The notes beneath the pieces are model-generated. The model was not told the origin of the DNA and searched no databases. It was given only the letters and a program-made list of their open reading frames with translations. A stretch of 64,000 bases of DNA from CANNBR01 sp964604015 (GTDB taxonomy: Bacteria; Babelota; Babeliae; Babelales; CAIQNR01), in NCBI GenBank assembly GCA_964604015.1, contig CAZRXF010000012.1:186001-250000 (forward strand). The letters run 5' to 3'. Below are positions 43,905 to 51,556 of the stretch, piece after piece. The translations under genes were made by a program, and so were the position numbers. Numbering within the stretch: position 1 is the first letter of the stretch; each line of letters starts with the position of its first letter.

Positions 43905-44534
43905 ATGAAAAAAGAAGCCCGCACTAAAAGATTTTATCAGGAAGATTTTAAAGACCAGTTCGGCATTACGTACCTTGCACACAACAAGGTTGTAGTGCCT
44001 GAACTTTTTTCATGGGATATTACGACTGATCGTGAATACACGGTCAATACACGCTTGAACGAAAAACTTGCCGAAAAATATGGCGCACTTGTATCTGAAG
44101 GGTACGTTGCTCCTATGCATATCAAGTGGGTGAACAAAACGGTTGAATATGGCGTGTTTGCAGAAAAAGATATTCGGCGGGGCGACATGGTGGTCGAGTA
44201 TACCGGTAGGCTTTGTTACGATGATGCTCATAACGATAATCCGTATGTGTGGGATTACCCTACGTATCGCATGGTTGAGGTACCTGGTAAAAAACGGCGA
44301 AAAAAAATTAAATACTGCATCGATGCTGAAAAGTCGGGAAACTACGCGCGTTTTATTAATCATACTCATCGCCGTTATCAAAATGTTGGTATTCATATGG
44401 TGCCCGTAAATAACTTCTGGCACGTCGTATATGTTGCACAAAAAGATATTTATCGTGGCCAGCAGCTTCTTACCTACTACGGCACGCAGTACTGGCGTGA
44501 TCGGCAGATTCTTCCTGCGCCATTGATGCCATAA
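43905..44534 (+). CDS. SET-domain protein, putative protein-lysine methyltransferase
   Basis: The product has 209 residues from the start at 43905 (GGAG upstream). SET-domain elements are in order: YGVFAEKDIRRGDMVVEYTG near 80-100, CIDAEKSGNYARFINHT near 140-155 (family RF-NHS, SAM-binding), VAQKDIYRGQQLLTYYG near 178-194 (family E-LT-DYG) and an aromatic end QYW. There is no signal peptide and no pre-SET zinc domain. SET enzymes methylate lysines of histones and other eukaryotic proteins; intracellular bacteria such as Chlamydia and Legionella secrete SET effectors. A bacterial cytoplasmic target is the alternative. The C-terminal post-SET Cys cluster is absent. Confidence 0.85.
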   Translation: MKKEARTKRFYQEDFKDQFGITYLAHNKVVVPELFSWDITTDREYTVNTRLNEKLAEKYGALVSEGYVAPMHIKWVNKTVEYGVFAEKDIRRGDMVVEYTGRLCYDDAHNDNPYVWDYPTYRMVEVPGKKRRKKIKYCIDAEKSGNYARFINHTHRRYQNVGIHMVPVNNFWHVVYVAQKDIYRGQQLLTYYGTQYWRDRQILPAPLMP

Positions 44535-44631
44535 TTTTAAAAAGAACTTTGCAAAAATATTGCATCTTAAGCTTGGAGCGTGCTTCTCTCGGGAGTGATT
44601 TTTTTAAACCTTCTCTCTAAGGAGTGCTTCT

Positions 44632-45225
44632 ATGAAGACAATACAGAAGATCTCAACGATGCTTGCCCTACTGGGTACACTGCCAATTTCTAGTCTACAC
44701 GCTAGTGCCGCGGCAGATGTTCCTGGTGATGTTGCGTTAACTTTTCACTTGTTTGCTCCTATTCCTAAGGATCATACACAAGCTCGCTTGGCTGGTATGC
44801 GTGCAAAAGTTGCTGAGGACGTGAGCAATGGAGAGTCGTTCAACATAGCTTTTATGAAACGGGTACGTGAATTTATTCTTGCGGAAGTAACACATGCAGT
44901 TCAGGCCGTGGCACAGGTAAACCACATCGAAGTGGATGCTGCACAGTATGCACAGGCCTTTGTAAAGAATCGTTTGGGAGCTATGCTCGATGAAAATCAG
45001 GATCCAAATACATTACCACAATTTGCGTTTACGTACTTTGTAAGTCCCTACCTGATTCCAGTGCTTCTGAGAACCGGCTTACCAGAAATGACACGCGATT
45101 TTAATGCACTTACTTTGATTGAGTGGGCTCACAGTGCATACCTTTTCCTTGATTATGTTGAAAAAGGGTGTGAAGCAATTAAGTCAGGTATGGCTGCTGC
45201 GGGTTTAAAGCCAGCGAATGCTTAA
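44632..45225 (+). CDS. Exported helical protein, paralogue of the 43334 gene (197 aa)
   Basis: AAGGAG precedes the ATG. The signal peptide is MKTIQKISTMLALLGTLPISSLHASA. The helical body contains FMKRVREFILAEVTHAVQAV and FAFTYFVSPYLIPVLL, both matched in the paralogue upstream of the SET gene. It may be periplasmic or secreted. A strong terminator follows. Confidence 0.7.
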   Translation: MKTIQKISTMLALLGTLPISSLHASAAADVPGDVALTFHLFAPIPKDHTQARLAGMRAKVAEDVSNGESFNIAFMKRVREFILAEVTHAVQAVAQVNHIEVDAAQYAQAFVKNRLGAMLDENQDPNTLPQFAFTYFVSPYLIPVLLRTGLPEMTRDFNALTLIEWAHSAYLFLDYVEKGCEAIKSGMAAAGLKPANA

Positions 45226-45255
45226 TATCTCTAAGTAATTAGTAAAAATAGTCTT

Positions 45256-45292
45256 AAAAAAAGGGGCAGCTTCCACCAGCTGTCCCTTTTTC
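45256..45292 (+). terminator. Rho-independent terminator after SET locus
   Basis: GGGCAGCT and AGCTGTCCC pair around TTCCACC, flanked by A and T runs (CTTTTTC). It separates the SET locus from the ABC transporter operon. Confidence 0.85.
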
Positions 45293-45361
45293 TTTCACTT
45301 ACTTTTGACTTCGTGATACGGTTAATGAGATTTTTGATTGTTTAAAAGAGTGATTCTATCA

Positions 45362-46129
45362 ATGAAAAAAAGAATTGTTGGTGTTGGAATCCTGATGCTG
45401 GGAGCCTTTCTGGTAGGCAGTAGGTTTTTGAGTAAAAAGGATGAAAGAGCTGTGCATTCGGCTGACAATTTTTTGATTGTTGGTACGTCAGATGATTATC
45501 CTCCGTATACCTTTTGTCAGGATGGCAAGACGGTAGGCTTTGATATTGATCTTGTTAATGAAGTTGCACAGCGGCTCGGGCGTTTTCTCGTTCTTAAAAC
45601 TATGTCTTTTGATATTCTTCTTCTTGAACTGCAGCGGGGGACCATTCAGGTGATTGCGGCGGGGCTTACGCCAACTGCTGAACGAGCTCAAAAAGTATTC
45701 TTTACCTCACCCTACATTGCAGCCGATCCGTTGCTTGCTGTTACGCGGATAGGTGAATCGGTCATCAAAAATCTTGCCGATATGGATAAAAAGCGAGTGG
45801 TAGTTAATGAGGGGTACACGGCCGATTTCTATCTTTCTGCTCAATCAGGGTTGCTTCTTGAAAAACGGGAAACAGTGGCTGAATGTTTGCTTGCTCTTGA
45901 TCGTCATAAAGCGGACGTGTACGTGGTTGCTCAAAGTGCGTATCAGCCCTTTTTGAAATTAAAAGGGGAGCGATTTGCAGTGCATCCGTTGGCGGATGTG
46001 ACAGAAAAATATGCGCTTGCTGTTTCAAAAAAATATCCACTGTTGTTTTCAAAACTAGAAGCGGTAGTGCAGGAATTACAGGAAGATGGGACGATAGAAA
46101 ATCTTAAAAGAAAGTGGGGACTTGCATGA
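45362..46129 (+). CDS. Polar amino acid ABC transporter, substrate-binding protein
   Basis: The product has 255 residues. A membrane-anchor or signal segment (MKKRIVGVGILMLGAFLVGS) is followed by an SBP_bac_3 periplasmic binding fold: LIVGTSDDYPPYTF, then GFDIDLVNEVAQRLG, then TMSFDILLLELQRGTIQVIA and GLTPTAERAQKVFFTSPY. These are typical of glutamine, arginine and other polar amino acid receptors. The stop TGA overlaps the permease ATG. Import of host amino acids fits a nutritionally dependent symbiont. The start at 45362 is chosen because it directly precedes the signal segment; an in-frame TTG lies at 45338. Confidence 0.93.
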   Translation: MKKRIVGVGILMLGAFLVGSRFLSKKDERAVHSADNFLIVGTSDDYPPYTFCQDGKTVGFDIDLVNEVAQRLGRFLVLKTMSFDILLLELQRGTIQVIAAGLTPTAERAQKVFFTSPYIAADPLLAVTRIGESVIKNLADMDKKRVVVNEGYTADFYLSAQSGLLLEKRETVAECLLALDRHKADVYVVAQSAYQPFLKLKGERFAVHPLADVTEKYALAVSKKYPLLFSKLEAVVQELQEDGTIENLKRKWGLA

Positions 46130-46770
46130 TCGATCAGGAACTTTTTAAAACGGCGGTGCCATTACTGGCACAAGCTTGCGTAAACACACTCATCATAGCG
46201 TTTTTTGCAACGCTTATGGGTTTGTGTGGTGGTACGCTCATTGCGCTCGCAGAACAAAGTCATGTGCGCCTCTTTCGTTGGCTTGCAAAGGTGTATGTGA
46301 CCATTGTGCGTGGCACTCCCATGATCGTACAAATCGTCTTTCTGTATTACGGTCTTAACCTTCCCTTCCCACCACTAGTTGTTGCTATTCTTGCTATCGG
46401 ATGTAACAGCAGTGCGTATGTCAGCCAGACGATTAAATCGGGAATGAATGCTGTTGCAAAAGGAGAGATTGAGGCAGCATTGGTGATGGGTCTTAAACGG
46501 CGTGACATTATGCGGTACATCATCCTGCCACAGGCGTTTCGGGCCATTTTCCCTTCGCTAGGTAATGAATTTGTAACGCTCATTAAAGATTCAAGTTTGG
46601 CTTACATCATTGGAGTGCATGAGCTTTTTAAAGAAAGCAGAAATTTGATGAATGTGACGTACGACGTCTTTACCATCTACGTTGCAGTTACTCTTTTTTA
46701 CCTCGTGCTTACTTCAAGCGTGACGTTGTTATTGCAGGAATACGAAAAGAGATGGGAGCGATCATGCTAA
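46126..46770 (+). CDS. Polar amino acid ABC transporter, permease
   Basis: The product has 214 residues with about five membrane helices. Family features are the N-terminal HisMQ-like pattern (NTLIIAFFATLMGLCGGTL), TIVRGTPMIVQIVFLYYGL, and the EAA loop GEIEAALVMGLKRRDIMRYI that contacts the ATPase, then PQAFRAIFPSLGNEFVTLIK. The inner-membrane channel subunit, probably a homodimer. Overlaps both neighbours in a compact three-gene operon. Confidence 0.95.
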   Translation: MIDQELFKTAVPLLAQACVNTLIIAFFATLMGLCGGTLIALAEQSHVRLFRWLAKVYVTIVRGTPMIVQIVFLYYGLNLPFPPLVVAILAIGCNSSAYVSQTIKSGMNAVAKGEIEAALVMGLKRRDIMRYIILPQAFRAIFPSLGNEFVTLIKDSSLAYIIGVHELFKESRNLMNVTYDVFTIYVAVTLFYLVLTSSVTLLLQEYEKRWERSC

Positions 46771-47474
46771 AACTCAAAGATGTGGTGAAAAAATTCCACG
46801 ATAAAAATGTGCTTGATGGAGTAAACCTTGAAGTAAAAAAGGGTGAGATTGCCCTACTTGTTGGGTCATCAGGTGTGGGTAAATCAACATTGCTACGTGT
46901 GCTGTGCGGGTTAGAAACAAGTGATCGGGGGACCATGGAACTTGATGGTGTGCCGTTATCGCGTAAGACTCACAGCATTGGGATGGTTTTTCAGCATTTG
47001 AATCTTTTTTCCAACATGAATGTTCTTGAAAATATCACCTTTCCTCTTGAAAAGGCGCTTGGGTATTCAGCAAAAACTGCACAGCTTTTGGCCCTTGAAT
47101 TCTTGCACAAATATGGGCTTGCTGATAAAGCGACATTGTGTGTAAAACGACTTTCTGGTGGACAAAAACAACGGCTTGCTCTTATTCGTACGTTGGCATT
47201 AAAGCCGGAAGTTATTTGCTTTGATGAACCTACCTCTGCCTTAGATCCAGTTCTCACTACGCAAGTTGCTCAGACCATTGCTGAGCTAGCGCAGGAAGGG
47301 TACACCGTCTTGGTTACCACGCATGATACGCTGCTTGTCGAAAAACTTCCGTGCACCATTCATCTTATGGACAAAGGAGCGATTGTGCAGTCAGCTCCCT
47401 CGTATGAGTTTTGGAAAGATACTGAAAAGTTTCCACTTGTTAACCGGTTTATCAAAGGACACGAACGGGCCTGA
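46764..47474 (+). CDS. Polar amino acid ABC transporter, ATP-binding protein (GlnQ-like)
   Basis: The product has 236 residues; start at 46764 preceded by GGGAG. Walker A GSSGVGKST near residue 34, Q-loop VFQHLNLFSN, signature LSGGQKQRLALIR, Walker B VICFDEPTSALDP and switch His in TTHDT are all intact. The VFQHLNLF phrase is characteristic of polar amino acid importers. It powers uptake with the two upstream gene products. Confidence 0.95.
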   Translation: MLKLKDVVKKFHDKNVLDGVNLEVKKGEIALLVGSSGVGKSTLLRVLCGLETSDRGTMELDGVPLSRKTHSIGMVFQHLNLFSNMNVLENITFPLEKALGYSAKTAQLLALEFLHKYGLADKATLCVKRLSGGQKQRLALIRTLALKPEVICFDEPTSALDPVLTTQVAQTIAELAQEGYTVLVTTHDTLLVEKLPCTIHLMDKGAIVQSAPSYEFWKDTEKFPLVNRFIKGHERA

Positions 47475-47503
47475 CATTAATTTTCCGGATGGTAGGAATG
47501 GAT

Positions 47504-48745
47504 TTACTCTTCGCTTTCCTGACAACAATCTGCATCTGCATAAAGTTCGAGAGCCTTTTGAACAAGTGCGTTCTTTTTTGTGGCAGAGTCAGTCCGTTCT
47601 TCAAAATACGATTCAAGCAATGTTGCAAGGTCAGTTTCGACTGTCATGCCGCGTCGTTTTTGCCGTGTGGTAATTTCATGAATCGGTAGAATTCCCACAA
47701 GATACTGAGCATGTGCACAGGCTCGTTCGATGGCAGTGATATCAACGCAGTCTTTTACTCCAGCAGGGACGTGATACACAATTTTAACTACTGCTTTGTC
47801 AATTGCATGGAGGCGTAATGCAGCAAGCAGTTGCTCGGTATGCTGTTCAGTGTTTTCTCCAAGAGTAACATCTACTTGAATAAAGGGACGGGTTGGTAAT
47901 TCCCGAAACTCATGAACCGTCTTTCCTTTTTCAAGATGAACGATACAGAAACCTTTCGGTTCTTTTCGTTCACCAAAGTCTACTCGCTCAATGGATCCTG
48001 AATAAACAACTGCTGGATAGCCATGAGGATTAAGATCTTGGTAGCGATGCAAATGTCCCAGTGCAACATAATCGAAGGGTTCTATCGCAAGCTGAGAAGT
48101 AAAGAGCGTAGGGTCACTTCCATAGATGGCCCGCTTTTCTGATCCTGAAAACACGCCCGAAGCGACGGTTAAGTGTCCTGTTAAGACGGTTGGAATGGTC
48201 GGATCACATTCCTGTGCATAATGAGTAATGATGCTGCTGACCGATTCTGCGATATAGCGAGTAACTTGGTCAAATGATTCTGAAAGGTGTTTTTTATTCA
48301 AACTCACGGTGTTTCTTGTCGGCCACGGGATTCCCACAATTTGTACAGGTCCGTTTTTGGTTTGTAGTTTCAGAAGTTCTGGTTTTGCCATGACATGAAA
48401 ACCATCAAGCGGTATATCTCCAAAGATTTCAAGACTGTTGGCTTTGCCAAAACTTAACGGATTGTCGTGATTGCCTACGACGATGACCATGGGAATGCCA
48501 GCGGTATGCAACCGTAAAAAGCAGCGCATGAGAAGTTTTTGTTGTGTGGGGCTTGGGTTTGCCGTTTTATAGGCATCTCCTGCAAACAAAAAAAAGTCGA
48601 CCTGTTTTTCAAGAGCGTAATCAATGCAGAGGTTAAGCGCTTTTTCAAAATCAAGAAGACGGGAGTGGATACCCGTCTTCTGATCAAGTTTTCCGTAGTT
48701 TTCAACGCCAAAATGAATATCTGCTGTATGAATAAAAGTGATCAT
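47504..48745 (-). CDS. sbcD: Exonuclease SbcD-like (Mre11 family) DNA repair nuclease
   Basis: The product has 413 residues. Calcineurin-type phosphoesterase motifs are in order: FIHTADIHFG at the N-terminus, FLFAGDAYK, VVGNHDNP, LTGHLTVASG and ALGHLHRYQ, supplying the two-metal active site. The middle motif has GDAYK where many SbcD proteins have GD-FD. SbcD with the ATPase SbcC processes DNA ends and hairpins; no sbcC is adjacent. The start overlaps the glmU stop by four bases. Convergent with the ABC transporter operon. Confidence 0.85.
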   Translation of the reverse strand: MITFIHTADIHFGVENYGKLDQKTGIHSRLLDFEKALNLCIDYALEKQVDFFLFAGDAYKTANPSPTQQKLLMRCFLRLHTAGIPMVIVVGNHDNPLSFGKANSLEIFGDIPLDGFHVMAKPELLKLQTKNGPVQIVGIPWPTRNTVSLNKKHLSESFDQVTRYIAESVSSIITHYAQECDPTIPTVLTGHLTVASGVFSGSEKRAIYGSDPTLFTSQLAIEPFDYVALGHLHRYQDLNPHGYPAVVYSGSIERVDFGERKEPKGFCIVHLEKGKTVHEFRELPTRPFIQVDVTLGENTEQHTEQLLAALRLHAIDKAVVKIVYHVPAGVKDCVDITAIERACAHAQYLVGILPIHEITTRQKRRGMTVETDLATLLESYFEERTDSATKKNALVQKALELYADADCCQESEE

Positions 48746-50205
48746 AGATTCGATTCAAAATCGTTTGATTTAAGAGCTGCAAAAAACGGTTGTGTTGCTT
48801 CTTTGTCGTCAGCGTCTTTTCCCGCTTTTGGTTTGCGCAAGTTACGTGCATATCCTTCTTTGTTAACCTGGCGCTCACGTGCAATCGCAAGGGCATGTTC
48901 AGGAACATCTTTAGTGATCGTTGAACCTGCTGCGCAAAACGCATGTTTTTTAACGGTGACAGGAGCGATGAGAGTATTATTGCTTCCGATGAATGCATCA
49001 TCTTCCACGATTGTTTTGAATTTATCAGTGCCATTGTAGTTGCAGGTAATGGTGCCCGCACCAACATTTACGCGTTTTCCAATCTTGGTATCACCCAAGT
49101 ACGAAAGATGTTTAACTTTGCTTTCTTGCCCAACACTGCTCTTTTTGACTTCCACAAAGTTACCGATCACTGCCTTCTCGTGAATGATCGCTTTCTCATG
49201 AACATGAGCAAATGGTCCGACAGTTGCTGATTCTTCGATTGTTGCATTGGTTATGACTGAGTGGGAGAACACGGTAGCGCCATCTTTAATGGTACTGCTT
49301 TTGACAATGGAAAATGAATCGATAGTGCAATTTTTGCCAACCTTGGTACCAGCAAGAAGGTGTACTGCAGAACCAATGACGGTTCCGGTTCCAATCGAGA
49401 CATTCAGATCGATTTGGATGTTGTGTGCAATCAAAAAGTGGACACCGTGGTCCATCCAATGTTGGATGATTTCTGATTTTTTTATTTGCTCAGCAGCCCA
49501 CAGTTCTTTGAACGTGTTAATGCCGCGGATACAATCAAAAGGAGCAGATAGTGTTTCAACACCAAGTTTTTTATCACTTGCCATTTTTACAAGGTCGGTG
49601 ATGTACCATTCATGGGCAATAGCACTTTGTTGAAGGTTTTGAAGGTTTTCTTCAAGGAACGAGCGTTTTACCAGATACACTCCTGCATTGATGCAGCAGT
49701 TTTCTGACAGATCACCTTTGAATTCTTTTGCCTCAATAATTTCAATAGAGTCAGATCCCTTGATGACACGGCCATAGCCAGCAGCACTTGGATCACAGTT
49801 GTGTGCGGTAATAAAACTGATGGCGGCATCTTTGCTGATATGTTTTTCATACAGCTTTTCGATGATATCTTTGTTGACCAGTGGCATATCGCCATTCAGG
49901 ATAAGAATGTGATCACGCGTCCAACTTTCTTGTGAGCAGGCGATGGCATGCCCAGTACCTAGTTGTTCCGTTTGGTGCGCAAAGATCACATCATCAGGAA
50001 ATTGTTTTGCGATAGTTTTCTCAACGAGCTCTTTTTGAAATCCAACTACTACCGTAACCGGAAGTTTAAGACTGACAAGCAAACTGACAGGGTAGAGGAT
50101 CATTTCTTGTCCGCAAATTTTTTCGACAAGCTTGGTCTTTCCCGTTTTAAAGCGGGACGATCTTCCTGCGGCAAGGACGACAGCTTGTACGCTTTTAAGA
50201 ATCAT
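48742..50205 (-). CDS. glmU: GlmU, bifunctional GlcNAc-1-P uridyltransferase / GlcN-1-P acetyltransferase
   Basis: The product has 487 residues from the start at 50205, preceded by AAGGAG. The N-terminal nucleotidyltransferase has VVLAAGRSSRFKTGKTKLV (family LAAG-GTRM-S--PK; Ser-Ser replaces Gly-Thr here) and LNGDMPLV. From about residue 255 hexapeptide repeats build a left-handed beta-helix with acetyltransferase residues in LSYLGDTKIGKRVNVGAGTI and YNGTDKFKT. It makes UDP-GlcNAc for peptidoglycan and lipid A. Its stop overlaps sbcD as ATGA. Confidence 0.95.
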   Translation of the reverse strand: MILKSVQAVVLAAGRSSRFKTGKTKLVEKICGQEMILYPVSLLVSLKLPVTVVVGFQKELVEKTIAKQFPDDVIFAHQTEQLGTGHAIACSQESWTRDHILILNGDMPLVNKDIIEKLYEKHISKDAAISFITAHNCDPSAAGYGRVIKGSDSIEIIEAKEFKGDLSENCCINAGVYLVKRSFLEENLQNLQQSAIAHEWYITDLVKMASDKKLGVETLSAPFDCIRGINTFKELWAAEQIKKSEIIQHWMDHGVHFLIAHNIQIDLNVSIGTGTVIGSAVHLLAGTKVGKNCTIDSFSIVKSSTIKDGATVFSHSVITNATIEESATVGPFAHVHEKAIIHEKAVIGNFVEVKKSSVGQESKVKHLSYLGDTKIGKRVNVGAGTITCNYNGTDKFKTIVEDDAFIGSNNTLIAPVTVKKHAFCAAGSTITKDVPEHALAIARERQVNKEGYARNLRKPKAGKDADDKEATQPFFAALKSNDFESNL

Positions 50206-50358
50206 ATGATTCTCCTTTTTAAGATACGAAAAAATAGTAGGACAAGTATGCATGAACGTGACTCGCGTGGCAATGAAAGTCTGGTAACCATACTGGTTTT
50301 CAGCTTTTTCTTTTTACAAAATCAAGTACACTAACACTGTTTCATTTCATATGTGTGT

Positions 50359-50450
50359 GGAGAGATGGCTGAGTGGTCGAAAGCGGCTGCCTCGAAAGCG
50401 GTTATCCCTTGAAAGAGGGATCGGGGGTTCGAATCCCCCTCTCTCCTCCA
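50359..50450 (+). tRNA. tRNA-Ser (CGA), CCA encoded
   Basis: The class II tRNA has a long variable arm (TCCCTTGAAAGAGGGA). The acceptor GGAGAGA pairs with TCTCTCC, the anticodon loop is CTCGAAA giving CGA for codon UCG, and the T arm is GGGGGTTCGAATCCCCC. The discriminator base is T, where Ser tRNAs usually have G. CCA is encoded. Confidence 0.95.
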
Positions 50451-50580
50451 ACTTTTGCAGCGCAAAAGTTGCCCTTCGTAGCCTTTAGCGTAGTAGGGCT
50501 ATACTTCGCCACGGCTTCGTACGGCAGGCCAGTCTTCGCTACTGTGTAGCTACGCCCTGTGTTCGTCGAAGCTTGAGTGA
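50449..50580. repeat. Palindrome-rich repeat directly after tRNA-Ser
   Basis: A perfect hairpin (AACTTTTGC, AG, GCAAAAGTT) starts at the tRNA end. It is followed by a chain of short palindromic words (CTTCGTAGC, GCGTAG, TAGCTACGC, TTCGTCGAAG). A related stretch with TAGCCTTTGGCGGCGG and TAGCGTAGCGAG lies at 27540-27590 beside tRNA-fMet, so this looks like a dispersed element associated with tRNA genes. Confidence 0.5.
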
Positions 50581-50662
50581 AATATGAAGCTCATTGAGCG
50601 TAGGGGGGACGGCCAATAAGGGGCGTGAGTGATGACAAAAAGACGATTCTTATTTCAGTGCA

Positions 50663-50692
50663 TAAAAAAAAGGGGTCACTAAAACGTGACCC
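50663..50692 (-). terminator. Rho-independent terminator of collagen-like protein gene
   Basis: On the minus strand GGGTCAC, loop GTTTTA, GTGACCC is followed by CTTTTTTTT. It lies 20 bp after the stop of the 50711 gene. Confidence 0.85.
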
Positions 50693-50710
50693 GAAAAGTT
50701 GTCGTAAGAA

Positions 50711-51427
50711 TTAAGCGAGTTGAAGGATGAGAACGGCTGCATTAATAACACCTACTCCTAGGTCTGGTACGGTCACTGTCGCTAAGGAACTATTTACGAA
50801 TTGAAACTGTTGTCCCGCGGTAAGAGACGCAATGGTAAATGCTGTCATGGGAAGATCACTGTTTGTATGTTTATTGAACGTGCTGTTTGGGATTGCGGCG
50901 CCCCCTACGATCTTTAGTTGGATTTCGTTATTAGTAAGACCAGTTGTACCTACTAGGAGATAAAGGATCATGTAGGTCCCTGTGCTTGCTACTGTGAAAA
51001 TGGATTGTCCTGTGGCGGGAACGGTTATCCCTGCTGATGACGGAGCTGCTGTGGTGTAGGTAAAAATGACAGGGTTATTTGCAGTAACTGTTTGTGCTCC
51101 CGTGCTTGATACAAAGGCATATTGAGAAACCCCTGCTGGTCCTTGAGGCCCCACGGCACCCGGCGTAATCACTGCTCCGTTAGCAATCAGGCTTCCTAAC
51201 ACGGTAAGACCCCCGGTGATATTTCCTCCATTTGTTACACGCAGTGCGTTGGTTGTTAATGTATCGCTGACATTGACGCTCGTAAACTGCTTGAGAAAGC
51301 TGCGGCGTGTATCATCAGCGTGTTCAGTAGTTTCTTCTGCTGTATTTTCTGTAGCTAGAGTGAGGGCAGGATGAGCAAGTAGGGTGTACAAAAAAATACG
51401 TGTGAACAATTTTTGTTGGCTGTTCAT
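50711..51427 (-). CDS. Exported protein with BclA/C1q-like C-terminal domain (238 aa)
   Basis: The ATG at 51427 follows GGAG at suitable spacing. A signal peptide (MNSQQKLFTRIFLYTLLAHP) and a charged linker lead to a short collagen-like piece (VGPQGPAG), then a beta-rich domain of about 130 residues with TGQSIFTVASTGTYMILYLL and a C-terminal AAVLILQLA strand. The layout resembles spore-surface BclA and C1q/TNF-like trimeric domains. The collagen region is reduced to two Gly-X-Y triplets. Probably a trimeric envelope or secreted protein. Confidence 0.7.
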   Translation of the reverse strand: MNSQQKLFTRIFLYTLLAHPALTLATENTAEETTEHADDTRRSFLKQFTSVNVSDTLTTNALRVTNGGNITGGLTVLGSLIANGAVITPGAVGPQGPAGVSQYAFVSSTGAQTVTANNPVIFTYTTAAPSSAGITVPATGQSIFTVASTGTYMILYLLVGTTGLTNNEIQLKIVGGAAIPNSTFNKHTNSDLPMTAFTIASLTAGQQFQFVNSSLATVTVPDLGVGVINAAVLILQLA

Positions 51428-51556
51428 GGGTTCTCCTTTTTGTAAAATGAAGTGACAACGTTTTTCACATTACATCAGGAGCATTTCATTGGCCAATGGT
51501 AGGATGTGTGAATAGTGAATGATGACACTGTTGAACCCGTCTCATGATAGCTGTTC

